The notes: generated by a model not told the origin, from the letters alone. Positions 9,087-19,582 are shown, counted from the first letter of the stretch. The stretch: 27,761 nucleotides of DNA from Rhizoclosmatium globosum (GCA_002104985.1 MCGO01000353.1:1-27761); one strand, 5' to 3'. Program-made: numbers and translations.

Positions 9087-12000
9087 TCAGACATCTGTTT
9101 CAAACAACATCAGATTAGATTTGTATTCAAGTTGAGGAACAGAATAAAGACACAGAGAATACTTACACAATACTGCGCCATCTAGCTCAGGTGTCATAGT
9201 ACTGCGAGTGCTTCCACGTGAAGTTTTCAAGGAAGACTTTTCTGAGTTTGAAATCCACAAAGAAAAAGAATTTCTGCAGTTTTCCTCCCCTCTTTTTTTT
9301 TCATTAAATATATTCATTTTAACTTTGCAGGTTCTGGTTTGGGACTCATGTTGGGTGTAAGAACCCGTGTCTCTGGCGACGGTGACGAGGTAGAGGGCGA
9401 TCCGCCACGACTACAAGAAAACGTACATTTGTTTTGATCGCACGTAAAATGGATTTCCGTTGTCTTTCGATGACGCAATGTTCTGAGCGAATCCGAACCG
9501 AGTCCGCAGTCCATCCAGCACATGCATCATCAGAGCCTTCTGTGTCAAATCAGGAACCAAGTGAATCATATCCAAGACAGAGTTATCCCACATGAAAGCC
9601 TTCCCTTCAACCAACTCATCACAGTCCGAGAACCACACCTCCAGAGTTGATTCGACTAAATGTGCAGGGAACTTGGAATAGATTGTTTGTAAGATATGGC
9701 GGATACTACTTTTGACCGAGACGCACAAGAAATCCAGAGAGGCACCTGAGAGTTCATACGACTTCAGAGACTTGGAACTGGGACTATCAGATGCAAAAGG
9801 ATCTCTCTTGAACTGGGAAAACAACGACTTCAGCACACCCAAAATTCCTGGCAGAAGTTCAATGATGGCATCCCTGAACAAACAAATGTTATAAACAAAA
9901 CAAACAAACAGCAGGAAGCAGCTCACCTGGAATTCTGCGGTTCTTACTCCAAGGCATCAGGCGACGAGCTATCAACAAACACACTTGAAACAATTCCGAA
10001 ATCCCAAATATTTGTTCCTCCCTTTTTTATCTTTTCGATTTTGCTCTTGTTCCAGTCAGATAAACATTAGTATTTCGGCATATTTGAGGTCTCCGATCAA
10101 AGTATTAAACTCTGCACAAATCAGGATCAGTAACACCAACGCCTATTTACAACAAATCGTTATGTAACCACGACACTTCCTTCAATTCCAAAATATCTGC
10201 TTCCTTGATACTCTCCGACCATAAAGTTTGAAGCAGAGGGCGGTTTCCAGCCAATAACAAGGAGAGTGCCTCTGTCGAGTACAGAACTTGACCCATTTGA
10301 ACTCACGCTCATAGTAGAATACTGTTTCTTCTTGGTTACCAATGAAAATGGTTCGGAAAAGACAAAAATATCAGGATGGAGGAGTGTCGCCAAAATAGGC
10401 TCAATCACCCTATAAAGCACAGATACGTTAGCTACGATTTCAAAATAGACTTGTTCCCCACCTCGAGTAAGACTTGACATACGTTTTCAACCACGCTTCT
10501 CCAATCCGCCTAATCGACGGATTCTAACTCCTCAACGCGTCCACTACCAAAACCAGAGGCTTCGGAAACGCGATTCCAGTCTGCCTTCACTCAACCTCCA
10601 CAGAATTCCAAATCTCTGTTGATGCAAGAGCAAATCCACCAAATCGCGCGACGAGAGAAAGTTGGCAACAACGTCTTCGACAATGTAAGAACCAAACTTG
10701 GTCACACTGCTCAATTTCCAAATCAAACCTACGATTCGGGCATGACAGATTCCAAAAGGCTCCGGATCCAAGCATAGCCATAACTATTTGAAAATATCTT
10801 TGTAAATGATGTGTTGTTTGGAGAGGATGATAGATGCTTACTCTGCTAACGGAAACTTGAATAAACAGCTTAACATCAAATTTCAGTGTCACGGAAGAAG
10901 AACGCGCCTGCAACAATATTTGGAGGACGCAAGAAAGCGAGACGTTCAGGACACTAAACTCAGACGTCTAAAAAGTTTGATGGTTTGCTTTACCTCGCCC
11001 GTTCAAAATACTGTGGGAACCATAGTGTCACACACTCGCTCAACATCCATCCCAGTGCTCATACTCCAGAGCCACCAAGCTTCTTTGCTGGGGTTTCGAG
11101 TGCACCGCCAAATACACAGACGCAAGCACTTCAATCATTCAATCATTCGGCACGTTTCCTCAAGCAACATTACGATAGAATATTTCTCCGAGTTGCTGAC
11201 GCTGACACCAGTAGGCGAAACGACACTGTCAACTACAGTTCAGGGTCCAAAACATGTTATCACTCGATCCAACAAGCTTGTCAGAAACAGTTGGAAGTTG
11301 GTGAAACTGAGTTCGACAACAGGGCGATCAATTACAAATTCAGAGATAGACGGGGACTGAAACACGGCTGGTTCGTCAAGTGCTGTTTCTTCTGCTTCAT
11401 TCATAACGGTTCCATATGGTAGAGAGGATGAGATGCTGATGTTGGATGCACCGGTTGCAGAAGTAGGAGACGTCTTTTTAACACCGGCTTTCCGTGATTC
11501 CACTGGCCGCATCGGAATTCGTTCTGACCTGTTAGATTCTGACAGTTTCAAAATCCATGACTTTGTCATACTTTCGCGAGGTATATTGGAGAGAACTTTG
11601 GAACATACTCCGAGAAAGAGTGGTAATTTGTGCGAGGTTTCGGTAAAGTCGTCTAACTTTTTTTTGAACATCTAAGTTTTTCTTGAGTTTTCTAAATTGA
11701 CATTGGAGAAAGGAAGTCAAACTCACATCAAGCTGGTAACTTAACCAACACAACAAAATCGGCAGATGAATACGCTTCACATCTTCTTCCTCCACACAAA
11801 CAATCCCCAGCATCAAATCAAAGAGCTGGTATTCTTGCATGGTTTGACATGGTCCAATCGGATTCGCAATGACCAAATGGTAGATATGTTTCCAAATTGT
11901 ATACGGGTTGATTGAATCAAGCAACATCTCAGCAGATTGTAGGAGCTGAGAACCGAATCAAAATGAAGATACGTGAAAGGAAACCGCAACAAAGCACCTC

Positions 12001-12428
12001 CTTGTAATTTGCCAACACCAAACTTTTTTCCTTCAACGACTTAAAGATAAAACTTGATCCAACATGGCCGACCCAATTTTGTCCTTGTCCAGCTAAATAA
12101 TAATTGTATAAGGGCAGGTAAGTTTGTGAATATCCACTGACAAGCTCCAGATCGAACTGTGTTGATGTGTGAATGGCACAATGACGTTTCAAACAACCTT
12201 ATTCCACTTTGCTTCCATGTGGAATCTCACAGCGTGGTATATTTCTCCAAGAAGAAGAAAAGTGGACCATTCGATTTCCATTCCTTCGGCTTCAGTCGTG
12301 GCCACAGTCAACAGCTTCTGGACACTGCTCAACACCTCCGCATTCATAACAGCTTCAGCCTCCAAGCGCCGAATCTGTTCTACCAACTCAACGTTTGTGG
12401 GGTCAAGACACTCCTTTTTATCAGCCAT
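9087..12428 (-). CDS. Unrecognised 784-aa helical protein, 17 exons
   Basis: A continuous model runs from ATG at 12428 to TGA at 9087-9089 through 16 introns of 40-86 nt. Exons, read downwards: 12198-12428, 11998-12156, 11727-11945, 11264-11671, 11174-11195, 11076-11128, 10994-11010, 10857-10953, 10596-10783, 10462-10509, 10169-10409, 10066-10109, 9948-9983, 9444-9873, 9324-9370, 9167-9273, 9087-9094. Every junction keeps phase. The N-terminus is coil-like (VELVEQIRRLEAEAV); a Ser/Thr-rich linker sits in exon 4; the rest is leucine-rich and helical (IIELLPGILGVLKSLFSQF, HLVESTLEVWF); the tail is Ser/Pro-rich (SPKPEPAK). This suggests a HEAT/armadillo-like scaffold. LWRRIGEAWLKTYVKSY resembles the amphipathic helices of such proteins, but I cannot name the family. 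Exons 5-7 and 15-17 are least certain; intron 11 could end earlier (26 nt), adding a hydrophobic segment. Confidence 0.65.
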
Positions 12429-12429
12429 G

Positions 12430-12626
12430 CTTCACTCCCATCGGGGCACTAACAATAACTTCCACCTCCTTCTCTGAAAACAACCTGTTGGGGTGGATTT
12501 TTAGGAAAGTCTCTTCCAGATGGCAGAAGTGCGAGGATGATCAGCCCTTTCAAGCACCTTCATCCAACAAACAGTCGGAAGTTGGAATGTCCACTTGAAA
12601 GAGACACGATATTGTGAGACTACTCC
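12430..12626. promoter_or_regulatory. Gap between the coiled-coil gene end and the 784-aa gene start
   Basis: About 200 nt separate the probable stop of the upstream minus-strand gene from the ATG at 12428. Both genes read leftward, so the gap must hold the terminator of one and the promoter of the other. I see no AATAAA on the minus strand nor a TATA element, and plus-strand ORFs here are unsupported. Confidence 0.3.
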
Positions 12627-14629
12627 TCATTTTGCAAAAGTTTCGAATTGTTGTGTCATGACTGACATTGTGGGCTCAGCATCCTTCGACCCAGGTTTCA
12701 GCAGCCGCAAGAGAATTTGTCTACCCAAAGAATTAGATCTTGAAGACAAAGAACACACCAACTCACCAATTCAGAGCATCGACTCTCCAGTTCATGGATA
12801 ATCACAGTTTGAGCCTCAAACTTCTGTGTCTTCACCGTCAATTCATAAGCCTTTGTATTTGAAATCTTTCACGCCTCTTCCAAAGAGGCAGCAGTAACAG
12901 CCATTTGCTTGTAAGTTCATCTTTCTCACGCACAAGGTTTTCAACCCGCTTTTCTGCAACTTTTAGAGCTTCTTGAGCATCAGCAACAACTTGCGATTGC
13001 TACAAAGCATGATTTTAATACCCTCCCGACAAACCCCGCATTGAAAAAACTCACCAAACCAACATTGCCAGAACAACCTATTCTTCTATTCCCTGGCTCT
13101 TTGCTCCCACTTGCCAACATCAACCACACTTTGTTGAAGAGCAGCTTGAATCTCACCCAACAAACTCGTCCCTTTGGACTTGTGCTTGCAACACAACCTC
13201 TGGTGCCTTGGAATCCCTCAACGGCGCTTCCAAATCCAAAAGGCTTCCTTCACTCACGTCCAAGTTTGATTGTATGCCACTGAGTTATCTCTGGTCACAT
13301 TCCATTCCCATTTCTATAGCAACGACTCATTAAACAAACAAACAAAGCACGGTTAGACGTACCACTTCGTCTCTCTCCTTCGTCATTACAGCCAAGGCCA
13401 CTTCAAGATCTGACACGTCTGATTCTCTTTGGGAAACCTTTGCTTGGGAACGTTCGAAGTCCTCCCTTGCGAGAAGTGCGTGCTTCTGAGCTTCCGCAAC
13501 ACGAACATCAGCATCACCATGTGCTTTTTGGGTTAATTCAACAGATCAAGCAGCTTGTTCGCGTGCAGATTCTCCACCTCCACAAACTGCGCATTCCATT
13601 TCCCGCCCAGCACTTTCCATTCTTTCTTGTTCACATGAAAGCTCTTGGTTTATTTCCTCCATTTCTTGCGACTGTTCCTTGGAGTTAGTCTTTTTCTTGA
13701 CAGTCTCCAACTCTTCCGTCAAATTCATCAGCGGCACGTTTGCTTCATTACAATCAAGCTGCACTTCCTCCAGTTGACACAATTGCTAATCAATCAACGA
13801 CTTTGCACCATCAAACTCCTCATTCAATGCCTGCATGCGTTCACCCATTTTCAGCTTCCGCATTGATTTGGGTCGATAGTTGAGCAATACACGGTTTTGC
13901 CCATTCGACCTCTTTAGTCAAGCAGGCCAAAAACATCTTTGTAGCGTCGCATTCATTTTTCAGGTGATTGAAGGACTCTATTCCTTCGTCAGCACGGGCC
14001 TTGGAAGCAACCATTTTTGTCAACACATTCTAATGCAATTTTCACGTCAGCAGCCTCCTGTTGAGCAACAGTAAGTACTCCTCTCTTGATTTCTGTTGTT
14101 ACGTCGCATTCATTTTTCAGGTGATTGAAGGACTCTATTCCTTCGTCAGCACGGGCCTTGGAAGCAACCATTTTTGTCAACACATTCTAATGCAATTTTC
14201 ACGTCAGCAGCCTCCTGTTGAGCAACAGTAAGTACTCCTCTCTTGATTTCTGTTGTTAGTCACCTTTTTGATGAGATTCGTTTACTGTTTCTTTGAGTTT
14301 GTTGGTCAGTGTTGGGACACTTGATTGTTGGAGGCAGTGTACCGGCTCTGAGGGCGGATTCAGTTGATTCTGAAGCAGGGATGAAGATGGTTGGATTAGA
14401 TTGTTGAATGTGAGAAGGGGAAGGGAGCTGGGAAGCACCTTGAGTCGTGTTGGATTATTGCTAGGCTCCTTCAGTCCAGACGGCGACCCAGGTCCTTCCT
14501 CATCGACAAAAGTGGTGCCAAAGACGAAGCAGACGAGTCCACGAAGCCCCCTGTTGTTACGTTTCCTTTGTTGGAATTTGCACTTGGCGTGTTGGACAAG
14601 GACCCACGACGCCCAAAGAAATGCTGCAT
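12627..14629 (-). CDS. Coiled-coil protein, intron-dense, partial model
   Basis: The N-terminus is MQHFFGRRGSLSNTPSANS at 14629, followed by a Ser/Thr/Pro-rich disordered region (exons 14488-14629 and 14439-14438 onward, split by a 49-nt intron at 14439-14487). A long heptad-rich coiled coil follows: VLTVAQQEAADVKIALEC, SFNHLKNECD, ERMQALNEEFD, LMNLTEELETVKKK, EMEEINQELSCEQERM, ERSQAKVSQRESDVSDLEVA, GEIQAALQQSVVDVGKWE, VAEKRVENLVREKDEL. Unspliced frames carry several stops, but most vanish when phase-consistent GT-AG introns of 36-70 nt are removed, so this is probably a working gene. The segment around 13500-13600 and the 3' end (stop near 12627, or slightly upstream) are unresolved. A structural or cytoskeletal role is inferred from the coiled coil only. 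Confidence 0.55.
13945..14258. repeat. Perfect 157-bp tandem duplication inside the coiled-coil gene
   Basis: 13945-14101 and 14102-14258 are identical in my reading. On the minus strand the unit encodes a coiled-coil block beginning ECDVTTEIKRGVLTVAQQ. Since 157 is not a multiple of three, the second copy would shift frame unless an intron of length 1 mod 3 lies within. A GT-AG segment from GTTGACAAAAATGG to GGAATAGAG (49 nt) or to TTCCAAG (25 nt) meets this, leaving 36 or 44 extra residues in frame. Confidence 0.92.
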
Positions 14630-15194
14630 TCATTGAATTGGTTTGATCTGGCTGGATGGTGCAAGTGTACGTTTGTGTGGTTGTTTCGGAGCAGTTGACG
14701 AAGATGCTGAGATGTGAAGAGTGATAGCTCCCCCTTCAACAGCATGATTGTTTGTGAAGAGAAACTGACAGAATGATGTTTTTAGCGCCAACCTGAGAGA
14801 CGGGGGATGTCTTACCTCTTCTTATCCATCAATATTTGAACATACTGCTAGTCCCTTCACCAGAAGTTTGCTTGAAACCATATTCTTGAGTGTATACTTG
14901 CACAATCTTTGGTTGAATTGATGTGTGGCCGTCTGATCAACGCAAGGGTCCTCGTCGAGCGAAAATATGCATGGCAGCACATTCCAGTATCAATAATGAT
15001 ATTCGATACTATATATTAGATGCCCAAAAGATGAGTATGAGAAAACATAAAGTGCACAACAAAAGCTTACCTTTCCAATCAAGCGATGCAGAGAGCCCAT
15101 TGCCAATCAGACATTGTTTGCGCGTGGTTGCACTGGAGAAACGACTGAAGGGTCGAGTTTGGAGGTGTCCAGCAGGATAAGCAACACGATCTCT
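14630..15194. other. Gene-poor stretch upstream of the coiled-coil gene
   Basis: On the minus strand a short ATG frame starting near 14827 (MDKKR, then a GTAAGA donor) and a following open segment (AITLHISASSSTAPKQPHK) read into the same frame as the coiled-coil start but are separated from it by a TGA just before 14629. This could be an extra 5' exon or leader. The remainder, 14830-15194, holds only a plus-strand 85-codon frame without supporting features. Confidence 0.3.
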
Positions 15195-15325
15195 CCAACC
15201 AACCAACCAACCAACCAACCAACCAACCAACGCAACCAACCAACCAACCATCCAACCAACCAACAAACCAACCAACAAACCATCCAACCAACCAACCATC
15301 CAACCAACCATCCAACCAACAAACC
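15195..15325. repeat. (AACC)n microsatellite with interruptions
   Basis: About 131 bp of CCAA repeats interrupted by ATCC, AACAAACC and GCAACC variants. All three minus-strand frames are open and translate to [12 protein letters not shown] runs, a simple consequence of the tetranucleotide. Confidence 0.97.
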
Positions 15326-15394
15326 ACCTTTGAATGCTCTATTTCCCAGTCACTGTAACTCCATTGGGCTAGCTGCAACACACACACACAAGTT

Positions 15395-15475
15395 CCGCCT
15401 GAGGCGCATTTGGTTACTGTGCATCGCAGAAGCCACTCTCCGCCTGAGGCGCATCAGGCATCACAGTGAATGAAC
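15395..15475. repeat. Pair of identical palindrome-containing 15-mers within an inverted repeat
   Basis: CCGCCTGAGGCGCAT occurs at 15395-15409 and again at 15440-15454. Each holds the near-palindrome CGCCTGAGGCG. The second copy sits between imperfect arms (CATTTGGTTACTGTG and CACAGTGAATG) that could pair into a longer stem. It may be a protein-binding or cruciform element; nothing nearby shows its role. Bases 15476-15728 show no gene. Confidence 0.6.
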
Positions 15476-15728
15476 AAGAAATGTAGCATCATAGGTGAAG
15501 AGTTAGTTGGGGAATGGTTGGAGAAGGAGACGTCGTGCACAGGAAAGAATGGAAAAAAAGGATGATGTCCGAAACATTTCGTTGTGTTTAGCCACAAAAG
15601 TATTGTCTACATCACATCAGAATAAAGTGACTGATAGAATGATATTTGTATTTGGATAAAAACAGATTGAATAAAGAAACACCAACTTCTACTCCCGAAT
15701 CCTGGATAAATCCCACCCTTCAACCACC

Positions 15729-16568
15729 CTCTATACAGCACACCAATTATCCCTCCCTTCAACCCAACACCACGCCATAACTGCGCTGCCCTTTCCACCT
15801 CTATACAGCACACCAATTATCCCTCCCTTCAACCCAACACCACGCCATAACTGCGCTGCCCTTTCCACCTCTATACAGCACACCAATTATCCCTCCCTTC
15901 AACCCAACACCACGCCATAACTGCGCTGCCCTTTCCACCTCTATACAGCACACCAATTATCCCTCCCTTCAACCCAACACCACGCCATAACTGCGCTGCC
16001 CTTTCCACCTCTATACAGCACACCAATTATCCCTCCCTTCAACCCAACACCACGCCATAACTGCGCTGCCCTTTCCACCTCTATACAGCACACCAATTAT
16101 CCCTCCCTTCAACCCAACACCACGCCATAACTGCGCTGCCCTTTCCACCTCTATACAGCACACCAATTATCCCTCCCTTCAACCCAACACCACGCCATAA
16201 CTGCGCTGCCCTTTCCACCTCTATACAGCACACCAATTATCCCTCCCTTCAACCCAACACCACGCCATAACTGCGCTGCCCTTTCCACCTCTATACAGCA
16301 CACCAATTATCCCTCCCTTCAACCCAACACCACGCCATAACTGCGCTGCCCTTTCCACCTCTATACAGCACACCAATTATCCCTCCCTTCAACCCAACAC
16401 CACGCCATAACTGCGCTGCCCTTTCCACCTCTATACAGCACACCAATTATCCCTCCCTTCAACCCAACACCACGCCATAACTGCGCTGCCCTTTCCACCT
16501 CTATACAGCACACCAATTATCCCTCCCTTCAACCCGACACCACGCCATAACTGCGCTGCCCTTTCCAC
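15729..16568. repeat. 70-bp tandem array, 12 copies
   Basis: The unit starting CTCTATACAGCACACCAATT repeats every 70 bp exactly twelve times. I see one substitution, A to G in the last copy (CAACCCGACACC). The array ends 70 bp before the stop codon of the NYN nuclease gene, on that gene's 3' side. A degenerate partial unit may precede it at about 15710. The lack of divergence implies a young or continually homogenised array. Confidence 0.97.
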
Positions 16569-16638
16569 CGTTCATCCTCCAGGTTCCAGCAACATATACA
16601 GCAACAAACCCATTTCAACCCTTCATTCCCTTCATCAA

Positions 16639-17355
16639 CTAATCAAACAATAGCTGTGGTCTCATAAAATGACCAGCTCCCTCTTGCCAGTTGGCTGCGA
16701 CTTGTGGAGGAAGTATGTTGGGAAGAAGAGGAACCATGTACTCTGCAGTCGGAGGAACACGAGGCTGCATTGTATATGTGTAGGTTTTGTTCTTGAGGCT
16801 CGAAATTGACACAAGAGTGGGTGCAGCAAGACCCTGTGCCAAGGCGTGGTACTTGGTGAGGCTGAACCTGTTTCCAGTGTGTACCACCACCACATCGAAC
16901 CCTGCGTGCACGGCAGCAGCTATGGGACCAAAAAATCCAGTGTCAGAACTGACATGGACCAGCGTGGCAGGTTCTTGTGCGCGGAATCGCATGTGGAAAT
17001 CCACAGCCTGGCGGATTCCGGCTCCGTGGATGCTGTCAGCAGCCTCTGGTTCGTCAACCAAAGACTCGCGGAATCCACAGCCAGCCGCTCTGTAGCCAGA
17101 GATCTGATGGTTGGTCCCAGCATTGCGCGACCGAATCCCAGTCATCACTTCAAAGCATCCAGGTACAACCTCCTCGCCGGGAGTCTGGGGTGCCATGAAG
17201 GGTTCCATGATGGCCTGGAAATACGAGCTACTGCTCTGAAAGCAAAGAGTAGTTAGAACACCAATACGTGGAGGTTTACCAACAAACAGTCATACCTGAT
17301 GCCTCCCTGGTGGCACGTTTTCGCTATCCAAGAATACGTAAACGTACCGTGGCAT
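16639..17355 (-). CDS. NYN-domain (PIN-like) putative ribonuclease, 218 aa
   Basis: Exon 1 (17296-17355) and exon 2 (16639-17235) join in phase 0 across a 60-nt intron (GTATGA donor, TTTCAG acceptor). The N-terminus YVYVFLDSENVPPGRHQ is the first strand and acidic motif of NYN domains (compare the MARF1/LabA-type hDxEN signature), with D10 and N13. D99 (GIRQAVDFHMRF) matches the second acidic position and D118 (LVHVSSDTGFFGPIAAAV) the S-x-D-x-x-F motif before the helix; the strand FDVVVVHTGNRFS follows as in MARF1-like proteins. Such domains are metal-dependent RNases. The protein is little more than the domain, so partners or targeting are unknown. The region between residues 40 and 95 is longer than the core fold needs. 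The start is the only ATG giving the motif. The 70-bp array lies just downstream of the stop. Confidence 0.8.
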
Positions 17356-18202
17356 TCCTGTAGTTTTGGGGTTGTTGTTATCAACAAATAGAATAACTTA
17401 GCTTAGTCTTTGGACTTGGGGTAGTTGGTGTGTTTTTGAATTTCTTCTGTAAGATATATTAGCACGTAATCATCAAGGATAAGGTGCAAGACGCGTAGAG
17501 GTGGGGCAAAGATGGGAAAGAATGTTTGACAGCACCGTGGAACACAATTTATCCTTCATGGCCAAAGACAAATGTCGCTGTGCATTTACTGGTTCAACTG
17601 AAGTTTGGTTGTGGAGGAGAAAGTGAGAGAGAGAGAGAGAGGCAGAGAGGGAGGGCAAACAAAGGTTTGGAGGAGAAGGCACGTACAGGCTTTGGGGTTA
17701 AGATTTTGTTTGTTACGAGACAGCGGAAAAACTCATTTGTGCAAAATTGACAAATGAATACAACAAGCAAAAGCAATAATGCAAGAATAATGCAGCACCT
17801 GAGACACGGAGATTTGAGTTGAGTATAGATACACACAAGCAAGGAAGGTCCATTTTCTAAAGGTTTTTATCAAAGGATGCAGTGTTTTGTATTCTTTATC
17901 TCAGCTTCAAGTTGCAGGCAATCCTGTTTCACGACTTTCTTGATTCTGTCCAAATAGTATATTTAAACTGAATAACTGTTGAACTCAGGCATGAATATCT
18001 TTCTCCTATTTCAAAGCAAAAGCTCTCAAGTCTCAAATTTGATGATAATGAAAAAAAGAAGAGTGTCCGAAAACAAGACACACTCACACTCCAACTTCTT
18101 CATGACGGATTGCCTCTTGACTCCCGAGACAATGTTCGCGATATCAGATACCAGTCGCCTTCCTGAACTGTTAACTAATGCCAACAAGTTTATGTAGGTT
18201 CT
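17356..18202. other. Intergenic region with uncertain minus-strand exons
   Basis: On the minus strand, 17473-17593 reads VEPVNAQRHLSLAMKDK to RLAPYP and a stop, preceded by a good polypyrimidine tract and TTCAG. Upstream, 17690-17850 has a hydrophobic segment (IILALLLLLVVFICQF) before a GTACGT donor. The two pieces do not join in the same phase, so I do not call a gene. The (GA)n run near 17625 is that tract read from the plus strand. On the plus strand, an open segment (LLTPETMFAISDTSRLPELL) ends just before the 18203 gene and could be an upstream exon of it, but phases do not match. Confidence 0.25.
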
Positions 18203-19402
18203 ATGTCCATTCGATCACATCCACTTACATTAGCTCAACACAGTTGTCATGCCTGCGGATCCTGGTTTCATTATGACGGCAGGTCTCAACCTCCTCCCGA
18301 CTTGACACTCCTGCCTTTCTGCTCGTTCCTGTGCCATTCCACATCCTTCGCGGTATTTTCCGCTTTCAAGCCCTCAAAGAAGGAACGAAACGATATTCAA
18401 AGACGTGTGCATGAGACTATTGAACTCTACAAGGCATCTCCGAAATGGACTTCTGAATTGCCGGCAGAGGTTGATTCCTTTGTGAAAACGTTGATTGGAA
18501 ATGGCTCAAAGAACCCCGGGCTGAAGTTCAAGTCCGTCTTTGTCAGCAAGAATCCAAACGATCATCCAACAAATCAATTGATAGTCTCTGAAGCCCTGAT
18601 GGACCAAAGTATTGGATACCTGTGTGTCTTTGAGAGTGTCAAGAAAAACCTGATTTTTGTCCTCATCAAACCATTCCAGACGTCGGAAATACTGGACGAC
18701 CAGCTGAAAGTCAACAAAGCACTCGTAGCAAAGTACAGGCAAAAAGGAAAAGGCGTTCTACCTGGCCCATCCACAAATAGTCACGACATGCGGCCCTTGA
18801 CCGAATTTGATTTTGTCAAGAAAGAAGATATTCCCAAACACAGAGGGGTGTGGAATGCCGCTGTAATCCAGGAGCAAGCTCATCCTGAAAAGCCTCTCAA
18901 AGTCATTTCTCAGCAATTGAGTGGCTGTGGCGTCTTCCATAACTTCTTTTCATTTCAAGTCGCGTCTAAACTGTCCGCTGCTTTGGCAAGAACTCTTGTT
19001 GAAACCTTTTTCCCGATCGCTGGTGAACGATTGAAAGCAATCTCGAACGGCCTTGGTTCGGCCACAAATCCTGACAACGACGCTGCAAAATTGTTCATCA
19101 AGGACTTGAACCAAGGTTTCAACCTTCACTGTCTAAGCTTAAATGTTCCAGTTGTCCCACACAAAGACAGAAATAATGACAAACTCGTCCCCACAGTCAT
19201 GATGTATACAGGAAACTGGCCATCGTATGCGTGGTTGCCTGAGTATGGAATGTATCTTGGCGTTTACCACGGAGTCATCACTTTGTGTTATGCGGATTCA
19301 CTACAACATGGTTCCGAGTTTTTCCTCATGCCAGAGCAAGAAAGATTTGTTAATATATTCGCAAGCCATACATCTGTTTTTAGAGAATTTGGCCAATGTT
19401 AG
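18203..19402 (+). CDS. Unrecognised 399-aa protein with N-terminal FCS-like zinc motif
   Basis: Single open frame of 399 codons, no intron needed. Near the N-terminus, C15-H-A-C18 and then F39-C-S-F-L-C44 form a C-x2-C...F-C-S-x2-C arrangement like FCS-type zinc knuckles. The rest is a mixed soluble domain: Lys-rich helices (KPSKKERNDIQRRVHETIEL), strand-like SIGYLCVFESVKKNLIFVLI, and a conserved-looking aromatic C-terminal part (TGNWPSYAWLPEYGMYLGVY, then HGVITLCYADS). No catalytic motif recognised. The ATG at 18203 is the first in frame, but an upstream exon is possible. AATAAA follows 3 nt past the stop. With the next gene (19639) it forms a tandem plus-strand pair unlike the intron-rich genes to the left. 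It might encode a zinc-dependent nucleic-acid-binding protein, which is weak inference. Confidence 0.7.
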   Translation: MSIRSHPLTLAQHSCHACGSWFHYDGRSQPPPDLTLLPFCSFLCHSTSFAVFSAFKPSKKERNDIQRRVHETIELYKASPKWTSELPAEVDSFVKTLIGNGSKNPGLKFKSVFVSKNPNDHPTNQLIVSEALMDQSIGYLCVFESVKKNLIFVLIKPFQTSEILDDQLKVNKALVAKYRQKGKGVLPGPSTNSHDMRPLTEFDFVKKEDIPKHRGVWNAAVIQEQAHPEKPLKVISQQLSGCGVFHNFFSFQVASKLSAALARTLVETFFPIAGERLKAISNGLGSATNPDNDAAKLFIKDLNQGFNLHCLSLNVPVVPHKDRNNDKLVPTVMMYTGNWPSYAWLPEYGMYLGVYHGVITLCYADSLQHGSEFFLMPEQERFVNIFASHTSVFREFGQC

Positions 19403-19405
19403 ACA

Positions 19406-19411
19406 AATAAA
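19406..19411 (+). terminator. Polyadenylation signal AATAAA of the 399-aa gene
   Basis: AATAAA begins 4 nt after the TAG; a second AATAAA follows near 19440. Both fit the short 3' ends seen in this window. Confidence 0.55.
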
Positions 19412-19582
19412 GAGGATTTATTTGAAGATTATTGCAACCAAATAAATATAGAACATTCTTTTTCGCGTTTTTGTCTGTAATTTTTGATGGCTTGGACTTG
19501 GGTTCATCTGTTCAGCACACCAAACTGAAGCGAACCCCTCCACAATTTCAAACTCCGAAAAGGGGACGCGAGACTCGGGAGG

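Noticed and set aside
12627..14629. Coiled-coil gene as a pseudogene with multiple stops and frameshifts
   Set aside because: Most stops and shifts disappear when GT-AG introns of normal local size are removed in phase, so a working gene is the simpler reading, although some joins remain open.
15009..15387. Minus-strand frames with WLVGWLVG runs resembling a membrane protein
   Set aside because: They are a direct translation of the (AACC)n microsatellite, open in all three frames.
15729..16568. CRISPR-like array
   Set aside because: The units are contiguous and identical with no unique spacers, and the surroundings are eukaryotic.
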